A stretch of 64,000 nucleotides of DNA from GCA-2731375 sp964631725 (GTDB lineage: Bacteria; Pseudomonadota; Alphaproteobacteria; GCA-2731375). Shown piece after piece: positions 35,309 through 43,346 of this stretch. Made by a program: the position numbers and the translations under genes. Every line of letters begins with the position of its first letter. Positions within the stretch are counted from its first letter, which is position 1. The DNA lies in the NCBI GenBank assembly GCA_964631725.1, contig CAZVYX010000008.1, forward strand, positions 60,783 through 124,782, written 5' to 3'. Under the pieces are notes generated by a model. That model saw only the letters and a list, made by a program, of their open reading frames with translations. It was not told where the DNA came from and did not search any database.

Positions 35309-35329
35309 CCAATATTTCCAGCATATTGG
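35309..35329. promoter_or_regulatory. Inverted repeat CCAATAT-N7-ATATTGG
   Basis: A perfect 7-bp-arm inverted repeat in the divergent promoter between the CHASE4-like kinase and the exporter gene, with a GGTGATCACC palindrome immediately to its left (35301-35310). It is a candidate operator; the regulator is unknown. Confidence 0.35.
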
Positions 35330-35399
35330 AGAATTGTAACCATATGCCGAGGTGAAGAATAAAGCGCCCATCTTGCGCATTGCCTGATATCTTCACCGC

Positions 35400-36920
35400 A
35401 TGACCATGACAGCCGATCCGGCCACGATGGCGCCGGCGTCGCGCCGCTTTATCATTCTGGCCACCGTATCCTCCGCGACAATGCTGTACGCCATGGCGAT
35501 CACCATCGCCAATGTGGTGCTGCCGCAAATGCGCGGCGCCTTGTCGGCAACGCCGGATCAGGTCGCCTGGGTGATCACGTTCAATCTGGTTGCCACCGCC
35601 GTGGTCACGCCGATTTCCGGCTGGTTGTCGAACCGTTTCGGCCGGCGCCGGGTGATGTTGGTGGGCACCTTTGGCTTTACCGTGGCTTCCGTCCTGTGCG
35701 GCGTCGCCAACAGCCTGGAAGCCCTGGTTATGTACCGTGTCCTGCAAGGGGCCTTTGGTGCGCCCCTGGTGCCGGTATCCCAGGCGATCATCCTGGATAC
35801 TTTTCCCCGTGAGAAACATGGCATGGCGACCGCATTGTGGGGTGTCGGCGTGGTCATGGGACCGATCATCGGCCCCACCCTGGGCGGCGCCATCGCGGAG
35901 GAATATAGCTGGCGCTGGGTGTTTTTCATGATCGTGCCCTTCGGCGTCATGACCTTCTTCGCCATTTGGACCTTTATCAAGAAGCGCCCGAACCGCCCGC
36001 CGGGCCCCAATCTGGATTGGATCGGCTTCCTTGCCCTGGCCGCCGCCCTGGGGGCGTTTCAGTTCATGTTTGACAGGGGCGAACGTAATGCCTGGTTCGA
36101 ATCCCCGGAGACGATCATCGAATGCACGATCGGTTTTCTGGCGCTCTATATTTTTCTCATCCACATCTCGACCGCGAAGCATCCATTTATCAGCCCACGG
36201 CTGTTCCTGAACCGGAATTATTGCATCGGGCTGGCGCTGGCTTTCGTCTTTGGCATGCTGAATTTCGTCCCCCTGGTGCTGATGCCGTCGATGCTGCAGG
36301 ATTTGCGCGGCTATCCCGATTCCACCATCGGCATCCTGCTGGCCATCCGGGGCGCCGGCAATATGTTGTCATTCCTGTTGGTCATCCGCATGGCACAATG
36401 GAACGTTCATGCCACCCTGACCTTCGGTTTTCTCTGCCAGGCCGTATCCGGCTACGCCATATCTCAGTTCGACATGAACCTGACCTATTTCGGTGTCGCC
36501 TGGACGGGCGCTCTGCAAGGCCTGGGCATCGGCATGACATGGGTGCCGCTGACGCTGATCATGTTCTCCACCGTGCGCCCGGAATTCCTCGACGATGCCT
36601 CGGCGATCTTCCATATGCTGCGCAATTTCGCCTCCTCCCTGTTTATCTCCATCTCCGTCGCCGTGGTCATCCATTCAACCTTCATCAACGGCCAGGAACT
36701 AGGCTTGGCGCTGAACGAATATTCGAAATTGTTGAGTTTGCCGTGGGTTACGGGGGTCTTGGACCTGGGCACGCTGAAGGGGTTGTCCGCCGCCTCGGCC
36801 GAGGTCAAGCGCCAGGCCGCGATGATCGGCTACATTAACGCCTTCCGCCTGTTCGCAATTGTCTCCATTATTCCCATACCGCTGATCTGGCTGGCCCGCA
36901 TGCCCAAGGAAGACAATTGA
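35400..36920 (+). CDS. DHA2-family drug/metabolite exporter (MFS, 14 TM)
   Basis: A proton-driven multidrug efflux permease of the EmrB/QacA type (506 aa, about 14 membrane segments). Motif A is GWLSNRFGRRRVM, and motif C-like stretches include GVGVVMGPIIGPTLGG and EYSWRWVFFMIVPFG, typical of DHA2 members. No membrane-fusion partner (EmrA) is nearby. It is followed after 11 bases by a metal-dependent amidohydrolase and then a COG0523 GTPase, likely as one operon. Confidence 0.9.
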   Translation: MTMTADPATMAPASRRFIILATVSSATMLYAMAITIANVVLPQMRGALSATPDQVAWVITFNLVATAVVTPISGWLSNRFGRRRVMLVGTFGFTVASVLCGVANSLEALVMYRVLQGAFGAPLVPVSQAIILDTFPREKHGMATALWGVGVVMGPIIGPTLGGAIAEEYSWRWVFFMIVPFGVMTFFAIWTFIKKRPNRPPGPNLDWIGFLALAAALGAFQFMFDRGERNAWFESPETIIECTIGFLALYIFLIHISTAKHPFISPRLFLNRNYCIGLALAFVFGMLNFVPLVLMPSMLQDLRGYPDSTIGILLAIRGAGNMLSFLLVIRMAQWNVHATLTFGFLCQAVSGYAISQFDMNLTYFGVAWTGALQGLGIGMTWVPLTLIMFSTVRPEFLDDASAIFHMLRNFASSLFISISVAVVIHSTFINGQELGLALNEYSKLLSLPWVTGVLDLGTLKGLSAASAEVKRQAAMIGYINAFRLFAIVSIIPIPLIWLARMPKEDN

Positions 36921-36931
36921 AGGAGGACGCA

Positions 36932-38587
36932 ATGGAAGAGATCACCGTCTATACGGCGCGCGTGGTACGGACCATGGAGCCGGCGCTGCCCCTGGCCACG
37001 GCGGTGGCCGTGCGCGGCGACCAAATCATCGAGGTCGGCAGCCTGGAAAGCATGCAGCCCTGGCTGCAGGCCCATCCGCACAGCATCGATACGCGCTTCG
37101 CCGAGCATGTCATCATGCCGGGCTTTATCGATCCGCACCTGCATCCCTCCATGGCGGCGCTGTTGCTGCCCATGCATTTCACCACCGCCCTGGAATGGAA
37201 ACTGCCCTGGCAGGATGTGCCCAGCACCCGGGGCCACAACGAATTCCTCGACCGCCTGAAGGAGATCGATCAGAGCATGGAGGACCCGGACGAGCCGCTG
37301 TTCGCCTGGGGCCATCATCCGATCTGGCATGGCGAGATGTACCGCCAGACCCTGAACGGTATTTCAGCCACCCGGCCGGTGATCGTCTGGCATCGCGGTT
37401 TCCACACCCTGGTGGTCAACGATGCCACGATCGACTGGATGGGACTGGACGAGGCCGAGGGGGAGCGTCACCCGCAGGTCAACATGGCCGAGGGGCGGTT
37501 TTACGAAACCGGGCTGTCACTGGCGTTTCGCTATTTCAACAAATTCACCCTGGCGCCGAAGCGCTTCGCCGACGGTCTGGAGCGGTTGCGCCAGGTGGTC
37601 CATCATGGCGGCCACACCACGATCGGCGACATGGCCGCCGGCATGTTCGATCTGGAGATGGAATGGCCCGCCCTGGTCAAGGCGCTGGAGCGCGACGATA
37701 CCCCGTTCCGGGTGCAGATGATCCCGGGCGGCATGCCCCTTGGCGGCGAGCTGAAGGAAGGCGCCAAGCTGCTCGCGCGCACTATTGGCCTGCGTGAACG
37801 CAATACCCATCGTTTGCGCTTTTACGATCACGTCAAGCTGTTCGCCGACGGCGGTTTTTATGCCGGCCTGATGCAGTTGGGACCGCCCGGCGCCATTGAA
37901 GAGCATCATGGCGAATGGATGACGCCGCCCGAGATCTTTGAAGAAGTGGCGCGTACGTTCTGGAACGAAGGTTTCCGCATTCATGTCCATTGTTCCGGCG
38001 ATCTCGGCGTCGAGCTGGCCCTGGACACCCTGGAAAAACTGCAGTTCGAGCGGCCGCGCTTCAATCACCGCTTCACCATCGAGCATTTCGGCGTCTCCAC
38101 GCCGGAGCAGGTCCGCCGCATGGCCGACCTGGGCGCCCTGGCCTCGGTCAATATCTATTATGTTCACGAGCTGGGTGATGCCTATTGGAAGAACAAGCTG
38201 GGCCATGAACGGGCTTCGCAAATGTCCCGCCTGGGCACCCTAGCACGACATGGGGTGCCGACGGCGGTGCATACGGATTTCACCATGGCGCCGGCCCTGC
38301 CCCTGAACAGCGCCTGGGTCGCCGCCACCAGGATCAGCGAGGCCGGCCATGTCATGGGGCCGGAAGAACGCCTGACCCTGGATCAGGCCATGCGGGCGAT
38401 TACCACCGAAGCCGCATATGTCCTGGGCCTGGAGCATGAAATCGGCAGCATCCGGGCGGGCAAAAAGGCCGATTTCACCATTCTGGAACAGGACCCCTAC
38501 GGGGTGGGTGCCGAGAACCTGCGGGAAATTCCCATCTGGGGCACGGTTTTCGAGGGGCGGCCTTTCCCGATCAAAAAGCTCAAATGA
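36932..38587 (+). CDS. YtcJ-like metal-dependent amidohydrolase
   Basis: A 551-aa amidohydrolase superfamily member. The N-terminal metal motif is PGFIDPHLHPS, and later motifs include IHVHCSGDLG, HRFTIEHFG and VPTAVHTDF, with the ending IRAGKKADFTILEQDPY typical of the YtcJ group. The substrate, probably a cyclic amide or an N-acylated compound, is unknown. The start at 36932 has AAGGAGGA four bases upstream. The gene end overlaps the COG0523 GTPase start by four bases. Confidence 0.88.
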   Translation: MEEITVYTARVVRTMEPALPLATAVAVRGDQIIEVGSLESMQPWLQAHPHSIDTRFAEHVIMPGFIDPHLHPSMAALLLPMHFTTALEWKLPWQDVPSTRGHNEFLDRLKEIDQSMEDPDEPLFAWGHHPIWHGEMYRQTLNGISATRPVIVWHRGFHTLVVNDATIDWMGLDEAEGERHPQVNMAEGRFYETGLSLAFRYFNKFTLAPKRFADGLERLRQVVHHGGHTTIGDMAAGMFDLEMEWPALVKALERDDTPFRVQMIPGGMPLGGELKEGAKLLARTIGLRERNTHRLRFYDHVKLFADGGFYAGLMQLGPPGAIEEHHGEWMTPPEIFEEVARTFWNEGFRIHVHCSGDLGVELALDTLEKLQFERPRFNHRFTIEHFGVSTPEQVRRMADLGALASVNIYYVHELGDAYWKNKLGHERASQMSRLGTLARHGVPTAVHTDFTMAPALPLNSAWVAATRISEAGHVMGPEERLTLDQAMRAITTEAAYVLGLEHEIGSIRAGKKADFTILEQDPYGVGAENLREIPIWGTVFEGRPFPIKKLK

Positions 38588-39534
38588 CCACCTCCCTAAA
38601 TTCCGGGCGAATACCGGTCACGGTGATCGGCGGCTACCTGGGTGCCGGCAAGACGACCCTGATCAACGGCCTGCTGGCCGGCAGCCATGGCCATCGCCTG
38701 GCGGTTCTGGTCAATGATTTCGGCGCCATCAATATCGATGCCGGGCTGATCGCCGCCCATGACGGCGATACCATCAGCCTGGCCAACGGCTGTGTCTGTT
38801 GCACGATCGCCGACGCGTTGGGCGATGCCCTGGACAAGGTCCTGGCGATGACGCCGCCACCGGACCAGATCGTGATAGAGGCCAGCGGCGTCGCCAACCC
38901 GGCCAAGATCGCCATGTATGGCCAGGGCTGGCCCGGCCTGCGCCTGGACGGGATCATTACGCTGGTCGATGGCGAAAGCGTGCGGATGCGGGCCGACGAC
39001 AAATTTGTCGGCACGACGGTGCGTCAGCAACTGACCGCCGCCGACCTGCTGGTTCTCAACAAGGCGGACCTGTTGTCACCGGATGAGTGTGACGCCGTCC
39101 GGCTATGGCTGCAGCGCCGGGCGCCGGATGGCCGGATCGTCGCGGCCAGCTTTGGCGACCTGCCGCCGGCCATTTTTCTTGGCCAGATTTCGACGGGCGA
39201 CCGTCAATACGACGATTTGGAGCGGCACGATCACTACCGCGCCCTGTCGTATCGAAACGCACGGCCTTTCGACCGGCAGCGTCTGGCGGCGCAAATTGCC
39301 GACTGGCCGGCCGGCGTGCTGCGCGCCAAGGGCCTGATACGCCTGCGCGACGACCCGGATCATGCCTACGTCCTGCAACTGGTCGGACGCCGCTACAGCC
39401 TGGAAAAAGGCCCGGCCTGGGCCGGCGAAGAACCGCTATCGCAAATTGTCGTGATCGGCGCGGAGATGACATTTGATTCTGAATGGCTGGAGGCATCATT
39501 GCAATCAGCCAGCCCGCTCCCGCCCAGCAATTGA
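38584..39534 (+). CDS. COG0523/CobW-family metallochaperone GTPase
   Basis: A 316-aa G3E P-loop GTPase. Walker A is GGYLGAGKTTL, the metal-binding GCVCCT motif has Cys70, Cys72 and Cys73, and EASGVANPA and LNKADLLS (the NKxD base-recognition motif) follow. The C-terminal CobW domain is VLRAKGLIRLRDDPDHAYVLQLVG. These proteins deliver zinc, cobalt or similar metals to client enzymes. Its ATGA overlap with the amidohydrolase gene suggests that enzyme as client (inference). Confidence 0.92.
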   Translation: MTTSLNSGRIPVTVIGGYLGAGKTTLINGLLAGSHGHRLAVLVNDFGAINIDAGLIAAHDGDTISLANGCVCCTIADALGDALDKVLAMTPPPDQIVIEASGVANPAKIAMYGQGWPGLRLDGIITLVDGESVRMRADDKFVGTTVRQQLTAADLLVLNKADLLSPDECDAVRLWLQRRAPDGRIVAASFGDLPPAIFLGQISTGDRQYDDLERHDHYRALSYRNARPFDRQRLAAQIADWPAGVLRAKGLIRLRDDPDHAYVLQLVGRRYSLEKGPAWAGEEPLSQIVVIGAEMTFDSEWLEASLQSASPLPPSN

Positions 39535-39559
39535 CCATAACACCAAGCTATGGGCGGCC

Positions 39560-40672
39560 CTATATAAGGGTTTCGCGGCGGATCGAGGTGCGTTCCTTTT
39601 CGCCCTCCAGGAAGAAAAGCTCCATCTCGCCAAAGCCCTTGACCTCGCGGAAACCCTGTTCCTCGAACATGAAATCATCGCTGATCAGATCATAGGTTTC
39701 CGACGACAGGGTGATCCGCATGGGTTCCGACATGCCTTCCATGCGCGCGGCCAGGTTCACGCCGGGGCCGAAGATGTCATAGACATATTTCTGAATGCCG
39801 ACGATGGAGCCGATGACCGGTCCCGTCGCGATGCCGATGCGGCAATTCCAGGTCCGCGTATGGGCCGCGTTGCGCCGATCAAGGTAGCGGCGCAGGCGCA
39901 GGGCGACGCGGGCCATGTCGGCGGCATGATCGGGACTGGATTCAGGCAGTCCCGCAACTGCCATATAGGCATCGCCCATGGTCTTGATTCGCTCGCAACC
40001 GAACATCTCCACGATGCGGTCGAAGGCGGAGAAGATGTCGTTCAGTTCGGCAACCAGTTCACCAGGCTCCCGGCTGACCGCCATTTCCGTGAAATCAACG
40101 AAGTCCAACAGCAAAATCGTCGCATTTTCATAGCGCTGCGGTGTAACCGTGCCGAAATCCTTCATCTCCTCGTAGACCGAACGCGGCATGATATTCAACA
40201 ACAGACGCTCCACCCGGTCCTTTTCCTTTTGCAATTCACGGGTATTGCGCTCGCTCACCTCGGAATAGGATTCCAGCATATACTCGGCCCGTTTCTGGGC
40301 CGTGGTATCGCGGCATTCGACGACGGCATATTGCCCGTCCTCGTCATAGGCACGCAGGTTGAGCTCGAGCCAGGTCGTACGGGCACCATCGCGGAGTTCA
40401 AACTCCTGGCGATAAACCCGCTTCTTGCCAATGCGGTCACGCGCCCGGTCGGCCTTGAAGTCATCGACGCGCTGATCCAGCGGCGCATCGGCGTCATCCT
40501 TGGGCGGACACCATTGGAAAAACCTGCCGTTCTCGAAAACGATGCGCCAGTCATCCAAGGCGACAACAGCCACGCCGGTATCCAGCCCTCGCAAGACATC
40601 GCCCAAATCATCCAGCGGCGAAATATCCGGCAGCACATCGCGCGGTTCCCCGCCCGTGGTTGCTTCAGTCAT
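39560..40672 (-). CDS. PAS-containing class III adenylate cyclase
   Basis: A soluble 370-aa cyclase. A PAS-like sensor (about residues 20-125) and a short coiled coil (135-160) precede the class III catalytic domain. Metal-binding Asp190 (LLLDFVDFTE) and Asp234 (KTMGDAYM), adenine-selecting Lys230 and Asp299 (YVYDIFG), and transition-state Asn306 and Arg310 (VNLAARMEG) are all present, so it should make cAMP and not cGMP. The start at 40672 has GGGGAGAAG upstream. It lies 41 bases after a truncated globin gene, suggesting co-regulation by oxygen or NO. Confidence 0.92.
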   Translation of the reverse strand: MTEATTGGEPRDVLPDISPLDDLGDVLRGLDTGVAVVALDDWRIVFENGRFFQWCPPKDDADAPLDQRVDDFKADRARDRIGKKRVYRQEFELRDGARTTWLELNLRAYDEDGQYAVVECRDTTAQKRAEYMLESYSEVSERNTRELQKEKDRVERLLLNIMPRSVYEEMKDFGTVTPQRYENATILLLDFVDFTEMAVSREPGELVAELNDIFSAFDRIVEMFGCERIKTMGDAYMAVAGLPESSPDHAADMARVALRLRRYLDRRNAAHTRTWNCRIGIATGPVIGSIVGIQKYVYDIFGPGVNLAARMEGMSEPMRITLSSETYDLISDDFMFEEQGFREVKGFGEMELFFLEGEKERTSIRRETLI

Positions 40673-40713
40673 GTCGGCTTCTCCCCTGGCCGCGCCCCAA
40701 TCTTCGCACACAC

Positions 40714-41073
40714 CTAGCCATTGATTACAAAATTAGCCCGGCTGTTAAAATTCTGCACCACCTCGTTGACGTCATCGTCCGCAAGATCGAAATCTTCCAG
40801 CGTTTCCTGCAGCAATTCCATCATCTCGTCGAACTCCGACCTCGTGATGGTGAAGCGTGCGTGGGCACGCTCCAACTCCTGGTTGGTAAAGCTGGCCGGA
40901 CCGCCCATCAGCGAAGCGATAAACTTGGTCTGGTGGTCGATCTGCCGGCGCATGTCGATGCCTTCGAAATATTTGCTCAGCACCGGTGAATCGAGGACCT
41001 TGTCGTAAAACGCCGTGACGACCTTGCTGATGGAGGCAAAGCCGCCATAGCGTTCAAATGTGGACTTATTCAT
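40714..41073 (-). CDS. Group 1 truncated hemoglobin
   Basis: A 119-aa 2-on-2 globin. Phe22-Tyr23 form the B9-B10 pair, the MRRQIDHQTKFI segment is the E-helix region, GGPASF is the GG turn and His71 in ELERAHARF is the proximal heme ligand. Such globins bind O2 or NO and may detoxify NO or sense gas. The ATG at 41073 has GGAAGG upstream; the frame to 41157 is not conserved. The gene lies between a diiron oxygenase gene and an adenylate cyclase gene, all on the minus strand. Confidence 0.94.
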   Translation of the reverse strand: MNKSTFERYGGFASISKVVTAFYDKVLDSPVLSKYFEGIDMRRQIDHQTKFIASLMGGPASFTNQELERAHARFTITRSEFDEMMELLQETLEDFDLADDDVNEVVQNFNSRANFVING

Positions 41074-41169
41074 AGCGATGCCTTCCGCTCGGAAAAATTG
41101 CAGGATTTGGCTGCCGTTGGTTCCCTCACCTGTTGACCCCCATGGGAGATGAACCAAGTGCAGGCTGGA

Positions 41170-42084
41170 TCAACAGAATGCGGATGTCAATTCCTCGATC
41201 CGCATGTGGGTTTCAGGCGAAATGCCTTTTACAACCGCTTGGAAATTCGGGTGCCGCAAGCCCGAGCCCAAATAGGTGTAGCGCACCGCCTGGCTTTGGT
41301 TGGCGACAAAGGTCCGGCGTTCCGCCGTGCTCAACGTCCGGCCAGTGGCGGACTGAAAGCTAACGCAATCCAATTGCACCTGCTGCATCAAACCGTCATC
41401 AAGAAATCCGATGATGGCGAAATAGTCTTCAAGGCCTTCGCGCAAGCCATCTTCGTCACATTGCCGCAACAACGCATCAATGATCAAAGTATCCATCTTG
41501 GCGTGCCGGGCTTCCTCCTGCCAATGGTGCTTCAGCATTTTCTTGAAGGCCGGATCCAGCTCCCGGACATCCTTGACGCTTTCCACGTAATGCGCCTGGG
41601 TCATCCATTCGGTTTGCAGGATCAACAGCGCCACCGCCAAGGGATGGTGGCCAAGGACCGCATCGGCCATATCGGCGGCGTGACCGATTGTAGCGCACGG
41701 CGTTGTGAAACCGTCACGGAAGGCGGCGCGGAAAGCATTGAACAATTGGATATGCCTGGCCTCCTCGCTGGCGAAACTCAGCAAGGCACGGGTCGTCACA
41801 TCGTCATCATGGATAATCCCGCGCAACTGGTCCACGACGAACGGCACGATGATTTCCTCGACCATGGAAAATGTGCAGAGATAGCCATGCGCCCTGATCT
41901 GATTGAGCACCCGCTGTTCCGCCTGGGTCAAAAAGGTCAACGGTTCGACCCGGGCAAAAGTCTCGGGCAGGAACGGCTTGGTAAAGTCCAGCCGCCTATG
42001 GCCGCCAATGAAATCCCCGATCCGCCAGGTCGCCCGTTCCGAGGCGCCCAGACAGGCATCGAAACTGAATTTGTGATGGTACAT
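41170..42084 (-). CDS. AurF-like diiron oxygenase
   Basis: A 304-aa ferritin-like helical protein with a full seven-ligand diiron site: Glu76/77, Glu108 and His111 (SEEARH), Glu159 (QTEW), and His187, Glu191 and His194 (HHWQEEARH). The H-x3-E-x2-H arrangement is characteristic of AurF/CmlI-type N-oxygenases. AurF oxidises aryl amines to nitro groups; the substrate here is unknown. The start at 42084 has GGAGACGGGGAA upstream. It is followed by globin and cyclase genes on the same strand and preceded by an OmpR-type regulator. Confidence 0.82.
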   Translation of the reverse strand: MYHHKFSFDACLGASERATWRIGDFIGGHRRLDFTKPFLPETFARVEPLTFLTQAEQRVLNQIRAHGYLCTFSMVEEIIVPFVVDQLRGIIHDDDVTTRALLSFASEEARHIQLFNAFRAAFRDGFTTPCATIGHAADMADAVLGHHPLAVALLILQTEWMTQAHYVESVKDVRELDPAFKKMLKHHWQEEARHAKMDTLIIDALLRQCDEDGLREGLEDYFAIIGFLDDGLMQQVQLDCVSFQSATGRTLSTAERRTFVANQSQAVRYTYLGSGLRHPNFQAVVKGISPETHMRIEELTSAFC

Positions 42085-42166
42085 TTCCCCGTCTCCGTTG
42101 CGCCGTGATACACCCCACGCGGTCACCGGCAAGTATCAATCTAGGTAGCGGCAGTGTCTGTTTCGT

Positions 42167-42279
42167 GTCAGTTCCGCCGGCCTTTTGTATCAGTTGTTTC
42201 AATGTAACCCGGTCAGACAGACGCCTTCGGGCCGCCCTGAAGAATGAGAAAAGGCGCCACCGCCGGCCGCGGAACTGAC
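42167..42279. promoter_or_regulatory. Long inverted repeat upstream of the diiron gene
   Basis: GTCAGTTCCGC at 42167-42177 is complementary to GCGGAACTGAC at 42269-42279, extendable to about 15 bases with one bulge. A further CGCCTT/AAGGCG pair lies inside. It could fold as a ~113-base RNA structure in the leader of the diiron gene or be a paired protein-binding site. I recognise no known riboswitch. Confidence 0.45.
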
Positions 42280-42306
42280 GCCTAAAATCTGTCGAAAAAG
42301 AGTCTG

Positions 42307-43023
42307 CTAGCTGGGCGCGTAGGTATAACCCATGCCGCGCACAGTCTTTATGACCTGCGGCTTTGCCGGATCCATTTCGATCTTCCGGCGCAATCTGGCG
42401 ATGCGGATATCGATGGAACGGTCATAGGGTTCCCAGTTCTTGTGATGGGCGAATTCAAGCAACTGATCACGGGTCAAGACCCTGTTGGGACGCTCGACGA
42501 AAGCGCGCAGCAGATCATATTCCATCGCCGTAATGGCAACTTCCGCGCCGTCCTTGTCGAACAGTTGATGGCCGTCCAGGTCAAGATGACAACTGCCCAC
42601 GCGGATCCGCTGTTTCGGGGTGGCGGCCAGTTCCCGGCCGCCCGAATTCAACCGCGTCCGCCGCAGAATGGTTTTCACCCTGGCGTACAGTTCACGCAGA
42701 TCAACCGGCTTCGAGAGATAGTCATCAGCCCCCATTTCCAGGCCGACGATCCGGTCCGTCACTTCGTTGACCGCCGTGAGCATGATAATCGGCACATCCG
42801 AACCTTCCCGGATATAGCGCGCCAGGCTCAATCCATCCTCGCCGGGCATGGAAATATCCAAAATGATGAGGTCAATCGTTTCACCGGAATCCACGATTTC
42901 GCGCAGCGCGGTGCCACCCATCGCCGGCGTCACCCGGAAATGCTTGAGCTCAAGATATTCCTGCAACGTGTCACGGATATCCTGCTCGTCATCGACGACA
43001 ACGATATGATCCGTTTCACTCAT
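42307..43023 (-). CDS. OmpR-family response regulator
   Basis: A 238-aa regulator with a receiver domain (VVVDDEQD, phospho-acceptor Asp56 in IILDISMPGEDG, Lys in LSKPVD) and a winged-helix DNA-binding domain ending in IKTVRGMGYTYAPS. A probable partner is the hybrid kinase about 320 bases upstream on the same strand, although that kinase has its own receiver. Possible targets include the downstream diiron/globin/cyclase genes (inference). Confidence 0.93.
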   Translation of the reverse strand: MSETDHIVVVDDEQDIRDTLQEYLELKHFRVTPAMGGTALREIVDSGETIDLIILDISMPGEDGLSLARYIREGSDVPIIMLTAVNEVTDRIVGLEMGADDYLSKPVDLRELYARVKTILRRTRLNSGGRELAATPKQRIRVGSCHLDLDGHQLFDKDGAEVAITAMEYDLLRAFVERPNRVLTRDQLLEFAHHKNWEPYDRSIDIRIARLRRKIEMDPAKPQVIKTVRGMGYTYAPS

Positions 43024-43050
43024 CAGTCCGTCCCCCGCCCGAGGCCAATT

Positions 43051-43215
43051 CTATTGGGCCTGCCTGGCGGCAAACCAGCACGCGGCCGCGTCAGCCATAT
43101 GATGGCAAAAATCAAGAACCGTCTTGCCGGCATCCAGATACGGATCGATGGTCTTGAATGCATAACCGCCCTGGCCATTAGCCTGCATGGCGCCATTGAA
43201 TGTGGAAATATACAT
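43051..43215 (-). CDS. Small hypothetical protein (54 aa)
   Basis: A short frame between the hybrid kinase and the response regulator, on the same strand. The ATG at 43215 is preceded by GGGAAGGG. The predicted protein (MYISTFNGAMQ ... CHHMADAAACWF) has a central helix-forming stretch and two cysteines but no domain I recognise. It ends 28 bases before the regulator start. It may be a real small gene or a leader; coding status is uncertain. Confidence 0.35.
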   Translation of the reverse strand: MYISTFNGAMQANGQGGYAFKTIDPYLDAGKTVLDFCHHMADAAACWFAARQAQ

Positions 43216-43346
43216 GATACACGCCCTTCCCTTTGCCCTGGCCGTCAATTGCTGTGAATCTGGCCAACTTCGAAGCCGGCATGGTGGCGGGGATCAATTT
43301 CAGTTGCATGTCCATTTTTGCATGGAATTGTTTCAATTGTTTCAGC

